From WJMT01 sp964599635 (GTDB taxonomy: Bacteria; Acidobacteriota; Aminicenantia; Aminicenantales; Aminicenantaceae), in contig CAZRGM010000015.1 in NCBI GenBank assembly GCA_964599635.1, positions 1 through 64,000 of the forward strand: a stretch of 64,000 nucleotides of DNA, given 5' to 3'. Positions 1 to 8,137 of the stretch are shown here, in pieces; position 1 is the first letter of the stretch, and each line of letters opens with the position of its first letter. A program made the translations under genes and the position numbers. The notes below the pieces were generated by a model. That model was not told the DNA's origin and did not search any database. It saw only the letters and a program-made list of their open reading frames with translations.

Positions 1-150
1 TCCAGCGAAGCTGGACGGTGAGTATGTCTGACCCACGGACGGGGGGAGTTACGGAACCGCCGAGAAAAACGAAGAAGAATGGCGTTAAAAATCTGAACGG
101 AGCACAAGCCATACCTGAATTTCACCATATTTCATGAATGGTTCAGGTCA
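1..150. other. Left-edge region with no assignable gene
   Basis: No recognisable gene is seen. The first ~110 bases are more GC-rich than the rest. A minus-strand frame is open from an ATG at 112 to the window edge (37 codons), and a plus-strand frame is open from base 3 to about 135; neither resembles a family I know. Bases 112-147 hold a small inverted pair, ACCTGAATTTCA and TGAATGGTTCAGGT, matching the ends of the dispersed element described at 151-410, so this is probably a decayed or deleted copy next to the full one. Confidence 0.4.
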
Positions 151-410
151 GACCTGGATTATTCACAAGCTGAGATTGCGGTAGATGCAAGGCGCAGTGT
201 ATGAAGCTGTGGTCCTTCACTGCGAATGCGCTGCAACGAAGCAGATGCGGCAAGATCAGCTTGCCTATAAGGTAAGATATGTATGCATAAAATAAGAATG
301 AGCCCAGTGATACACGCAGAAATTAAAAGTTTTCTGTATAAACTTCCAAAGATGATTGTTCATGAAGATTTGTATGGAAAAGCATACATATCTTATGAAT
401 AATCCAGGTC
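151..410. repeat. Composite inverted-repeat element, copy 1 (hairpin module plus inner inverted-repeat module)
   Basis: The ends are a perfect 15-bp inverted repeat, GACCTGGATTATTCA at 151-165 and its complement at 396-410. Inside are two modules. The first, about 166-270, folds as a long imperfect stem (AAGCTGA near 167 with TCAGCTT near 257) with a tip hairpin around 192-231. The second is bounded by a 14-bp perfect inverted repeat, TAAGATATGTATGC near 272 and its complement ending at 394. The same two-module plan occurs in inverted orientation at 53650-53902. No transposase is present. A 39-codon frame (ATG at 283, stop near 402) lies in the second module, but the equivalent frame is not open in the other copy. 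The right end contains the TGA stop codon of ribBA. Confidence 0.75.
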
Positions 411-1626
411 AGACCAGTTCGAGGATATGACCCATTTTTTCTTTTTTTGTTTTCAGGTATTTGAGATTTTTATCATTAGGGGGGATTTCAATTGGGACTC
501 GTTCCACTATTTCGAGTCCATATCCTGACAGGCCTATGAATTTTCTCGGGTTGTTGGTGATAAGCCTCAATTTGGTGATCCCAAGGGATACCAGTATTTG
601 GGCTCCTATCCCATAGTCTCTCTGATCAGCCTTAAATCCGAGTCTGAGGTTCGCTTCAACCGTATCTTCTCCTTCTTCCTGTCTCGCATAAGCTTTTATT
701 TTGTTGACCAATCCTATTCCCCGCCCTTCATGGTCCAGCATATATAAAATCACACCTTTCCCATTTTTTTCGATCATTTTCATGGAACGGATCAGCTGTT
801 CGCCGCAGTCACAGCGTCTGGATTGAAATGTGTCTCCAGTCAGACATTGAGAATGGGCCCGGACCAGTGTGGGCTCACCTTTTTTTATCTCCCCCTTGAC
901 TAAAGCCACATTATTTTGATGGTGGATGGTATCTTCAAAGACCATTATTTTGAAATGGCCGTATTTTGTGGGGAGGTCAGCTTCTCCGATTTTTTTGACC
1001 AGGATCTCATTCTGCATTCTGTATTTTATGAGATCTGCGATGGTCAAGATAGGAATGTCAAAAGTCTGGCTGAATTTTTCAAGTTCTTTTCTGCGGGCCA
1101 TGGTCCCGTCTTCATTCATTATCTCACAAATGACTCCTGCAGGAGATAGGCCGGCTAAGCGGGCAATATCCACAGAAGCCTCGGTTTGTCCGGCTCTTTT
1201 CAGCACTCCTCCTTCTTGAGCCTGTAAAGGAAAGATATGTCCGGGTCTCACGAGGTCCTTGGAGGTTGATTTAGGATCTATGGCGGTGAGGATTGTCCGG
1301 GCTCTGTCATAAGCTGAGATTCCTGTGGTGGTGCCGTCTTTAGCATCGATGGATACCGTAAAAGCTGTCTGAAAGGGCGCTGTATTGGATTTGACCATCT
1401 GGGGAAGGTCAAGATTTTCGATTCTGCCTTTGGTGAGGGATAGACAGATTAGACCTCTTCCATATTTTGCCATGAAATTGATGATATCAGGAGTCACTTT
1501 TTCGGCGGCACAGGTGAGGTCTCCCTCGTTTTCTCTATCCTCGTCATCAACAATAATGATGACTTTTCCTTCTCTTATGGTATTGATGGAATGTTCTACA
1601 GACGCTAGAGCTGATTGTTTTTCCAT
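409..1626 (-). CDS. ribBA: Bifunctional DHBP synthase / GTP cyclohydrolase II
   Basis: Two steps of riboflavin synthesis in one 405-residue cytosolic protein. Residues ~1-205 are 3,4-dihydroxy-2-butanone-4-phosphate synthase, with the acidic loop DDEDRENEGD at 27-36 and TGISAYDRA near 101. Residues ~206-405 are GTP cyclohydrolase II, with zinc ligands C261, C272 and C274 and the DHEGRGIGL motif at 298-306. Length is normal for the fusion. It starts 12 nt after the ribE stop, as last gene of ftsY-ribD-ribE-ribBA. Its TGA stop (409-411) lies in the end of the inverted-repeat element at 151-410, so that element abuts the gene exactly. No ribH follows. Confidence 0.97.
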   Translation of the reverse strand: MEKQSALASVEHSINTIREGKVIIIVDDEDRENEGDLTCAAEKVTPDIINFMAKYGRGLICLSLTKGRIENLDLPQMVKSNTAPFQTAFTVSIDAKDGTTTGISAYDRARTILTAIDPKSTSKDLVRPGHIFPLQAQEGGVLKRAGQTEASVDIARLAGLSPAGVICEIMNEDGTMARRKELEKFSQTFDIPILTIADLIKYRMQNEILVKKIGEADLPTKYGHFKIMVFEDTIHHQNNVALVKGEIKKGEPTLVRAHSQCLTGDTFQSRRCDCGEQLIRSMKMIEKNGKGVILYMLDHEGRGIGLVNKIKAYARQEEGEDTVEANLRLGFKADQRDYGIGAQILVSLGITKLRLITNNPRKFIGLSGYGLEIVERVPIEIPPNDKNLKYLKTKKEKMGHILELV

Positions 1627-1638
1627 ATATTTAAAACC

Positions 1639-2232
1639 TCAGTCATGATTCTTTTTGGTCATAGTATTATACACATATTTACCGATTATGTCACATTCGA
1701 TATTAACTTCACGGCCTGTCTTCAGATCTGAGAATTGGGTATCTTTGAGCGTGATCGGAATGATTTCTACTTCAAAGAGATTGTTTTTAACAGAGGCAAT
1801 GGTGAGGCTCACTCCATCCACCGCCACTGAACCTTTGGGGATGAAATAAGGTTTTAATTCATCAGGGAACCGGACGGTGACCCTTTTTCCTTCTTTTCTG
1901 GTCTCGATTTTAGTGATTTTTCCTTTATCGTCAATATGTCCGGTCACGAGGTGGCCGCTCAGAGGCTCGGAGAGAGTGACGGGTGATTCCAGATTCAAAC
2001 GATCTCCTCTTCGAAGCGAACCTAGGGTTGTTTTTTGTAAAGTTTCTGGGGAGAGATTAAAGTAAAGAATGTTTTTTTCCTTTTTAATAATGCTGAGACA
2101 AACACCATTGACAGAAAGGCTGTCACCTTTATGGAGAGAAGAAGCCAGCGTTGGGGCTTCAACAGCGATCTCTTGCTTGCCTAAAGTGTAAGCTCTGAAT
2201 TGGCCGGTGTGTTTTATAATTCCTGTAAACAT
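1639..2232 (-). CDS. ribE: Riboflavin synthase, alpha chain
   Basis: Dismutates two 6,7-dimethyl-8-ribityllumazines to riboflavin. Both lumazine-binding repeats are visible: MFTGII at the start, SVNGVCLSI near 41-49, GHLVTGHID near 94-102, and GVSLTIA in the second half. About 197 residues, the usual size. Two ATGs stand in tandem (2235 and 2232); I prefer 2232 because the family starts MFTGII. The region just upstream, including the weak RBS-like AAGG, belongs to the inverted-repeat element at 2239-2383, which separates this gene from ribD. Confidence 0.95.
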   Translation of the reverse strand: MFTGIIKHTGQFRAYTLGKQEIAVEAPTLASSLHKGDSLSVNGVCLSIIKKEKNILYFNLSPETLQKTTLGSLRRGDRLNLESPVTLSEPLSGHLVTGHIDDKGKITKIETRKEGKRVTVRFPDELKPYFIPKGSVAVDGVSLTIASVKNNLFEVEIIPITLKDTQFSDLKTGREVNIECDIIGKYVYNTMTKKNHD

Positions 2233-2238
2233 CATAAA

Positions 2239-2383
2239 CCTTACTTATTCATAAAAAAATAGCGATATTTTTATTATCAATTTATTTTTAGCAATATATC
2301 ATTTTTTTTCAAGAACTAAATTTTGAACATTTTCCATGATTTTATTTTTATTTTAATCGCCATTTTTTTATGAATAGTTCAGG
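2239..2383. repeat. AT-rich inverted-repeat element between ribE and ribD
   Basis: A 145-bp, very AT-rich element. Its ends are 28-bp imperfect inverted repeats (24/28 matching) built on TATTCATAAAAAAATRGCGAT. The interior carries the GCxA...TTTTTTTCAAGAA stretch also seen in the copies at 25590 and 53650. Its left end sits about 6 bp before the ribE start and supplies the bases in the RBS position. Just beyond the right end, 2384-2396 (TGAATAATCAAGG) is another copy of the outer end sequence, and the ribD stop codon is read from it. Confidence 0.7.
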
Positions 2384-2390
2384 TGAATAA

Positions 2391-3494
2391 TCAAGGTAGA
2401 TACCCTTGGACAATGATATCGTTTTCTATTTTAAATGTTTTTATTTTTTTCAGTTTGATGGATTTATTGATGGTCGAAGCTCCTTTTCCTTCAAAAAAAC
2501 AGGGAGCCTGTTCACCTCCCACAAGTTTTGGGGATAGTGAGAGAACCATTTTATCTGCGATTTTGGATTCAAGCAGATGGGTGTGGAGAAGATTTCCCCC
2601 CTCCACCAGGACACTTGATATTTGGTTTTTTCCGAGCCAGGCAAGAACTTTTTTTATATCAACTCTATTATTTTTTTGGGGGACAGAAATGACCTTAATC
2701 CCCTTTTCCTGTAAAATCTTTTTTTTCTCTAAATGGGACTGTTTGAGTGTAAAAATAACAATATCTCCTTTTGAGAGGGTTGAAAGCAATTTTGAGGTGA
2801 GGGGGATCCTCAGATTTGAGTCAAGAACGACCCTGATGATGGTTTTTCCCGGCAAGCTGGGATGTCTCACTGTCAATCTGGGATCATCTTTCAACACAGT
2901 GTTGATTCCCACCATGATGGCGTCATGTTCTCCTCTAAGGAGATGCATGTATTTTCTGGTTTGTGAAGAGGAGATCCATTTTGAGGAATAAGTTCTTGTT
3001 GCTGTTTTTCCGTCCAGACTCAAGGCAGCTTTCAGAGTTACAAAAGGGATTTGGGTTTGAATGTATTTTAGGTAAGCCTCATTGAGGAGACTGTTTTTTT
3101 CTTTAAGAAGCCCCAATGAAACTTCGATCCCTGCTTTTCTCATTTTTTCTATCCCTTTCCCGTTAACCTGAGGATTAGGATCTATGGATGATATCACGAC
3201 TCTTTTGACTTCAGCTCCAAGGATCTTATCAATGCAGGGAGGAGTTCTCCCCCAGTGCACACAAGGTTCCAAATTTATATAAGCCGTTGCATTTTCAGCT
3301 TTAGACCCGGCTCTTTCCAGAGCGAGGGCCTCTGCGTGAGCCTTTCCAGGTCCCTTATGATAACCGTGACCGACAATCATTCCATTTTTAACAATGACAG
3401 CCCCGACATAAGGATTTGGGCTCACCCGGCCGAGTGCTTTCTCGGCAAGGGCATAGCACATTTGGAGATAGGAGATATCTTGATAAAGTGTCAT
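2391..3494 (-). CDS. ribD: Riboflavin biosynthesis deaminase/reductase
   Basis: Performs the deamination and reduction steps after GTP cyclohydrolase II. The N-terminal cytidine-deaminase-like zinc domain has HAE at 53-55 and PC...PPC at 77-87. The C-terminal reductase domain has GKTATRTYSSKWIS-type and DDPRLTVR-type segments and the VEGG motif. At 367 residues it is full length. The ATG overlaps the ftsY stop by 4 bp, so the two are likely translationally coupled. The last bases and TGA stop fall in CCTTGATTATTCA, a copy of the dispersed-element end. Confidence 0.96.
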   Translation of the reverse strand: MTLYQDISYLQMCYALAEKALGRVSPNPYVGAVIVKNGMIVGHGYHKGPGKAHAEALALERAGSKAENATAYINLEPCVHWGRTPPCIDKILGAEVKRVVISSIDPNPQVNGKGIEKMRKAGIEVSLGLLKEKNSLLNEAYLKYIQTQIPFVTLKAALSLDGKTATRTYSSKWISSSQTRKYMHLLRGEHDAIMVGINTVLKDDPRLTVRHPSLPGKTIIRVVLDSNLRIPLTSKLLSTLSKGDIVIFTLKQSHLEKKKILQEKGIKVISVPQKNNRVDIKKVLAWLGKNQISSVLVEGGNLLHTHLLESKIADKMVLSLSPKLVGGEQAPCFFEGKGASTINKSIKLKKIKTFKIENDIIVQGYLP

Positions 3495-4381
3495 GATAAA
3501 AGAGCTTCTGTGAATTCTTGAGGAGAAAATTCAAGCAGTTGATCTTCTTTTTCTCCGATGCCAATCAATTTTATGGGAAGATTCAGTTCATCAGCAATGC
3601 TGATAACACTTCCCCCTTTCGCGGTTCCATCCAGTTTAGATAAGAATATTCCTGTCAGCTCAGAAAATTTTGAGAATTCCTCTGCTTGATGGAGAGCATT
3701 TTGTCCGATACTGGCATCCAGCACCAGAAGGACTTCGTGAGGGGCTCCTTCAATCTCTCTTGAGATGATTTTTTTGATTTTTTCAAGTTCGTTCATCAGA
3801 TTGATATTGGTGTGAAGGCGGCCGGCTGTGTCTATAAGAAGGACTTGATGATGTTTGGCTTTGAAGGATTGGATGGCATCAAAAGTGACGGCCGCCGGAT
3901 CAGCGCCGTAGGAGCCTTTTATGACAGGAATATTTAGTTTTTTCCCCCACTTTTCAAGCTGTTCCTGAGCTGCAGCCCTGAATGTATCTGCAGCCACCAT
4001 AAGGACTTTTTCTCCATTTTTTTTGAAATAATAGGCTGTTTTTGCAAGGGATGTGGTCTTGCCGCCTCCATTGGTTCCCACGAACATGATCACGGTGCCT
4101 TTGGGGTTTGTATTTAGTTTTATAGGATGTCTGGAGAGGATTTCTTCTATTTCGTTTTCTAAAAGCTGCTTGATATCAGAGGGAGAATCAGATTTTTGAC
4201 TCTTTTCTTTTATCCGGGAAATGATTTTTTCAGAGGTTTGGATTCCTGTGTCAGCAAGAATCAGAGATTCCATGAGTTCGTTCAATATTTTGTCTCTGCT
4301 GACAGGTGATTTCAGCGCTTCTTTAATTTTTGCATTAAGGGCCTTCCGGGTACGGGAAAGTTTTTCTTTTAAGTTGTTCAT
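3491..4381 (-). CDS. ftsY: Signal recognition particle receptor FtsY
   Basis: SRP receptor GTPase that docks ribosome-nascent chain complexes at the inner membrane. The 296-residue protein has an N domain (1-80) and an NG GTPase with GTNGGGKTT at 102-110, DTFRAAA, DTAGR and SKLDGTAKGG. It lacks the long acidic A domain of E. coli FtsY, which is common outside Enterobacteria. It appears to head the ribD-ribE-ribBA transcription unit. The upstream region to recJ (4382-4434) is short and divergent, so it must hold promoters for both directions, but I could not pick them with confidence. Confidence 0.96.
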   Translation of the reverse strand: MNNLKEKLSRTRKALNAKIKEALKSPVSRDKILNELMESLILADTGIQTSEKIISRIKEKSQKSDSPSDIKQLLENEIEEILSRHPIKLNTNPKGTVIMFVGTNGGGKTTSLAKTAYYFKKNGEKVLMVAADTFRAAAQEQLEKWGKKLNIPVIKGSYGADPAAVTFDAIQSFKAKHHQVLLIDTAGRLHTNINLMNELEKIKKIISREIEGAPHEVLLVLDASIGQNALHQAEEFSKFSELTGIFLSKLDGTAKGGSVISIADELNLPIKLIGIGEKEDQLLEFSPQEFTEALLS

Positions 4382-4452
4382 AGCGATAGAAGAATTATAT
4401 TTTTCATCTTAATCATTGTCAATGTACTGAGATCGTGTTAAGTTTAAATTTC

Positions 4453-6153
4453 ATGGAAGATCAAATATGGGTGATGCCGAAACTTGATGATCAAATCCAT
4501 CGGCTTGCTTCAGAGTTGAATATTTCTTTTGAAACAGCGCAGATCCTTTTTAACAGAAATATAAAAACCAAACAGGAAGCTCAAAAATTTCTATTCTCTG
4601 ATTTAAAAGATTTGAATGATCCTTATCAGATGGAAGGAATGGAACGGGCGGTTGAAAGAATAGAAAGAGCCATTAGAGACAAAGAAAAAATGCTGGTTTT
4701 TGGGGATTATGATGTGGATGGGATTCTTTCCGTTGTGATTTTAATGAAGGCAGTTGAATCGTTGGGCGGGAGTATTGAATATTTTATACCTGATAGGTTA
4801 GAAGATGGATACGGCATTAAATCCAAGCACATTGAAATGGTGGTGCAACGAAAAGTAGATTTAGTGATCAGTGTGGATTGTGGGATCAAAGCGGTTGATT
4901 TCACCCAAAAAGCAGCGGCTTATGGAGTGGATGTGATCATTACGGATCATCATCAGCCTGGTCCTGAGATTCCTAAAGCGGTGGCTGTTCTCAATCCGTC
5001 ATTGAGCGGATCGTCATATCCCGATAAAAATCTGGCGGGTGTTGGAGTGGCTTTTAAACTGATTCAGGCTCTTATGGAAAGAAGGAATCGAAGAGAGGTG
5101 CTCTCTCATTATTTGAAGCTGGTCTCTATTGGGACCATAGCTGATGTTGTTCAGTTGAGAGGAGAAAACAGGATTTTTGTCAGATATGGGCTGCAGGGAT
5201 TAAAGGAAGTATCCAATAAAGGATTAAAAAACTTACTTTCTATTTGTGGTTTAGAAGTGGGAGATGTGACTGCAGGAGATGTTGGTTTTAGGATTGCTCC
5301 CAGGTTAAATGCGGCAGGCCGACTGGGCAAAGCAGCCCTTTCCGTTGATCTTTTTCGGGTTAAAGATCAGGCGGAAAGCAGAGAGATTGCTTTGCAGCTG
5401 AATGCGCTGAATTCCATGAGACAAAAGGCTGAAATGAAAATTCTTGATCAAGCTGTCGAAAAGATAGAAAAAGAAAATCTGCATAGAAAATATAAATTAT
5501 TAATTTTAGGCAGTGAACACTGGCATAAAGGGATTATAGGTATTGTCGCTTCTCGATTAAAGGAAATGTATTATCGACCGGTGCTTCTGTTTTCCTATAA
5601 AGATGGCCGGGCTTTTGGTTCCGGGAGAAGTATCTATGAGTTTTCCTTGATAGACTGCCTCAGGAACAGCAGCCGGTTTTGTATCAGTTACGGGGGGCAT
5701 CATCTGGCTGTGGGGTGTGAAATAAAGGACAAGGATTTTGACGATTTCCGGAGAGATATAAACAATTACGCAGATTTAAAGATTGATGAATCACTCCTGA
5801 AAAGAAAGATCAAACTGGACGCAAAAATTGATTTCAGCCATATAACAGAATCTTTTATGAAGGAAATCGATTATCTAAAGCCTTATGGAGTCGGAAATCC
5901 AAAGCCTGTTTTTTTATCAGAAAAGGTTTATATCGCTTCTGATCCTCTTGTTCTTAAGGGTAAGCACAGTAAGCTCATTGTGAAGAAGGACGGGAGGATT
6001 TTTGAAGCCTTGGGTTGGGGGAGAAAGGATTGGGCTCAATGCCTTAAAAATGGGGATTGGGTTGATCTTGTTTATTCCTTAAACAGCACGGAATATCTGG
6101 GGGAGAAGCGGCTTAATCTTGTTCTTCATGACCTAAAGTCGGCCGGAAGATAA
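4453..6153 (+). CDS. recJ: Single-stranded-DNA-specific exonuclease RecJ
   Basis: 5'-3' ssDNA exonuclease of mismatch, base-excision and RecF-type repair. DHH-family motifs are present: DYDVDG near 85-90, DCG, DHH near 160, the DHHA1 segment NAAGRLGKA, and GGHHLAVG. The C-terminal OB-like region is present and length (566) is normal. A GTG at 4435 would add six residues; I chose the ATG at 4453 because RecJ proteins begin close to the conserved tryptophan seen here at IWVM. Neither start has a good RBS. An element-like tail follows the stop at once. Confidence 0.94.
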   Translation: MEDQIWVMPKLDDQIHRLASELNISFETAQILFNRNIKTKQEAQKFLFSDLKDLNDPYQMEGMERAVERIERAIRDKEKMLVFGDYDVDGILSVVILMKAVESLGGSIEYFIPDRLEDGYGIKSKHIEMVVQRKVDLVISVDCGIKAVDFTQKAAAYGVDVIITDHHQPGPEIPKAVAVLNPSLSGSSYPDKNLAGVGVAFKLIQALMERRNRREVLSHYLKLVSIGTIADVVQLRGENRIFVRYGLQGLKEVSNKGLKNLLSICGLEVGDVTAGDVGFRIAPRLNAAGRLGKAALSVDLFRVKDQAESREIALQLNALNSMRQKAEMKILDQAVEKIEKENLHRKYKLLILGSEHWHKGIIGIVASRLKEMYYRPVLLFSYKDGRAFGSGRSIYEFSLIDCLRNSSRFCISYGGHHLAVGCEIKDKDFDDFRRDINNYADLKIDESLLKRKIKLDAKIDFSHITESFMKEIDYLKPYGVGNPKPVFLSEKVYIASDPLVLKGKHSKLIVKKDGRIFEALGWGRKDWAQCLKNGDWVDLVYSLNSTEYLGEKRLNLVLHDLKSAGR

Positions 6154-6178
6154 TATTTTTTTATGAACAGGTCAGGTT
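6154..6178. repeat. Solo end of the dispersed inverted-repeat element
   Basis: Directly after the recJ TAA stop lies ATTTTTTTATGAACAGGTC followed by AGGTT, matching the right end of the AT-rich element type at 2239-2383. No mate is found nearby, so it is a remnant or solo end. The rest of the gap to the next gene (6179-6262) holds two TATAAT-like hexamers, near 6190 and 6231, without convincing -35 partners. Confidence 0.5.
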
Positions 6179-6262
6179 AAGAAGATGGGCTATAATAAAA
6201 GACAATCGGAATAGTTCAGGGAAATTGTTTTATAATAGAAATATAAGTAAGAAGTGATTTAT

Positions 6263-8134
6263 ATGCTAAAGAAAATGAAGAGAAAATCATTGAGGCCTGT
6301 AGTGGTCATGAGGTACGTTATTTTATTTTTACTTATTTGGATTGTTGTTTTGATAGGAGTTGATGTTTTTTCCAGATTAGGAAAAAAATCTGTTGTTTCT
6401 TTAGTGGATGAAGGATTGGAGGAGCCCATTATTGAACAGAAAGAAGATGTGGTTTATTTAGAAGATAAGAAGGGAAGTCCGATTTTTGAGTCAAAAGCTG
6501 ATCGCCAGTATTTAGGAGAGGACGGATTTTATCACCTGGAAGGAAATGTATTGGTCAAGTTTTTAAAAAGGGCAGAGGGAAATGATATTGTTTTTAATGG
6601 AGATGAGATTCGATACGACAGGGAAGGAAACCGATTTATTCTATTAGGAGACGCAGAGATTCGATTTAAAGACCTTGTTATTGAGTCTTCTTACCTTGAA
6701 TATGAGAGTCAAACCTATATGATTAAGACAGAAAAAGGGGTTTCTTTTTCTTCACCGCGAATCAGAGGACAGGGTCAGACTTTGGTCTGCTTTGAAAAGA
6801 AACAAGAATTTGAAATTCAGAACAATGTCCATATTGAGTTAATCCGAGAAAATGAAGGTTCAAAAGTTATTTATGTAAGTGGGGATAAAATGTTTTATAC
6901 GCACAAATGGGGGAACGGCTCCATGGAAGGTCATGTCAGGCTTAAGGCAGGAAAGAATTCAGTGGAAGCTGACCGGCTGGAATTTTACCTCCCCCCCAGC
7001 AAAGATTTTTTACGGTCCTTAATCCTTAAAGGAAATATCAAAGGAGATCTATTTTCAGGCTTGTCTTCTGAAAACCAAGGCGAGGTTGAAGAGTATAAAG
7101 CTGAGGCTGATGAAGTGTTTATTAGGTTCTTTAAATATCTGGATGTGCCGCAGAGGGTGGAAGCTAAAGGTCATTGTTTGATTGATACCTCTCAGTCAGA
7201 TATTGGCATCCAGAGTATCCAATCAGAAAAATTTATGATTTATTTCAGCAGGAATGGAGAAATTAGTGGGTTTTCAGGGCTGGAGGGTGTTCTCATTAAG
7301 GAAAGAAAAGGAGACGGCGGCAGAGAGATTAAAGGGAATAGCTTTGAGATTGGCCAAAGTAAAGAGATCTTGAGAGTGTTTGGAAAGGGCTCTCAAAGAG
7401 CCGAGATCATCTCAGAGGATTATAATATTTCAGCCGATGACATAACCAGTCCCCTAAGAGGTGGCGATCTGGAAGCCAAAGGAGAAGTCAAAGGTGTTTT
7501 CATGTCTTCACCCAGCTCTTATGTGGATATGGGTTTGTTCTCTCATTCACAACCTGTGTTTATTTCAACAGAAACAATGAGATATATAGAGGAGGAAAAG
7601 CGTTTTATATTTAGAGATAAAGTGAAGTTATGGCAGGAGAAGGAAATGATTGTGGCTGAAGAGGTTGTTATGGAGAAAGAAAAAGGCGGGATGAATGCTC
7701 ATCATGGAGTCCAAACAGTGCTTCATTATGAAAAAGAAGGAAAAGAACAAAGGTTTCATATTTCGTCTCATGTCATGGAGTTCGATCCCCAAAAAAATAT
7801 AATTTTATTTGAACAGGAATGTGTTATGAAAATTGGAGGTGTCAAATTGAATGCTGATTCTATTTCTATATCCATGGAAGAGGATGAAAATGAGATGAAG
7901 TTTCTCACGGCTAAGGATTCGGTCATCATAGAGATTGGAACATATAAAGGGAGAGGAGGAAGAGCTGATTTTATTTTTGCTGATGAAATGCTTGTTCTGA
8001 CTGAGAATCCTGTTCTTATAGAGAAGGATCAAGGAACAACCGAGGGGGATAAATTGACTTTTAGACTGTCCGATGATAGAATCTTTATCGAAAACGAAGG
8101 AGACCGAAGATCGGTAACTATTCTAAAGAAGTGA
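6263..8134 (+). CDS. LptC/LptA-like fusion, LPS transport periplasmic protein
   Basis: Likely forms the periplasmic bridge that carries lipopolysaccharide away from the LptB ATPase. An N-terminal membrane anchor (~15-40) is followed by an LptC-like segment, ending near residue 120, with ADRQYLGEDGFYHLEG and DGDA-type beta strands, then several OstA/LptA-type beta-jellyroll repeats (FNGDEIRYD, YVSGDKMFY, AEADEVFIRF, LNADSISIS). About 623 residues, far longer than LptC or LptA (~180 each), so I read it as a fusion or expanded bridge. Start chosen at the ATG 6263 behind AAGAAGTG; a GTG at 6254 is possible. lptB follows after 3 nt. Confidence 0.75.
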   Translation: MLKKMKRKSLRPVVVMRYVILFLLIWIVVLIGVDVFSRLGKKSVVSLVDEGLEEPIIEQKEDVVYLEDKKGSPIFESKADRQYLGEDGFYHLEGNVLVKFLKRAEGNDIVFNGDEIRYDREGNRFILLGDAEIRFKDLVIESSYLEYESQTYMIKTEKGVSFSSPRIRGQGQTLVCFEKKQEFEIQNNVHIELIRENEGSKVIYVSGDKMFYTHKWGNGSMEGHVRLKAGKNSVEADRLEFYLPPSKDFLRSLILKGNIKGDLFSGLSSENQGEVEEYKAEADEVFIRFFKYLDVPQRVEAKGHCLIDTSQSDIGIQSIQSEKFMIYFSRNGEISGFSGLEGVLIKERKGDGGREIKGNSFEIGQSKEILRVFGKGSQRAEIISEDYNISADDITSPLRGGDLEAKGEVKGVFMSSPSSYVDMGLFSHSQPVFISTETMRYIEEEKRFIFRDKVKLWQEKEMIVAEEVVMEKEKGGMNAHHGVQTVLHYEKEGKEQRFHISSHVMEFDPQKNIILFEQECVMKIGGVKLNADSISISMEEDENEMKFLTAKDSVIIEIGTYKGRGGRADFIFADEMLVLTENPVLIEKDQGTTEGDKLTFRLSDDRIFIENEGDRRSVTILKK

Positions 8135-8137
8135 AAG

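Noticed and set aside
1..112. Minus-strand 37-codon frame running off the left edge
   Set aside because: Too short, composition unlike neighbouring genes, and no similarity recognised; it begins inside an element remnant.
283..402. 39-codon frame (starts MHKIRMSPVIHAEIK) within the first composite element
   Set aside because: No good RBS, and the equivalent frame is interrupted in the copy at 53650-53902; kept only as a note in the repeat entry.
2232..3494. FMN riboswitch upstream of the riboflavin genes
   Set aside because: No conserved FMN-box sequence is visible before ftsY, ribD or ribE; the gap is the AT-rich element.
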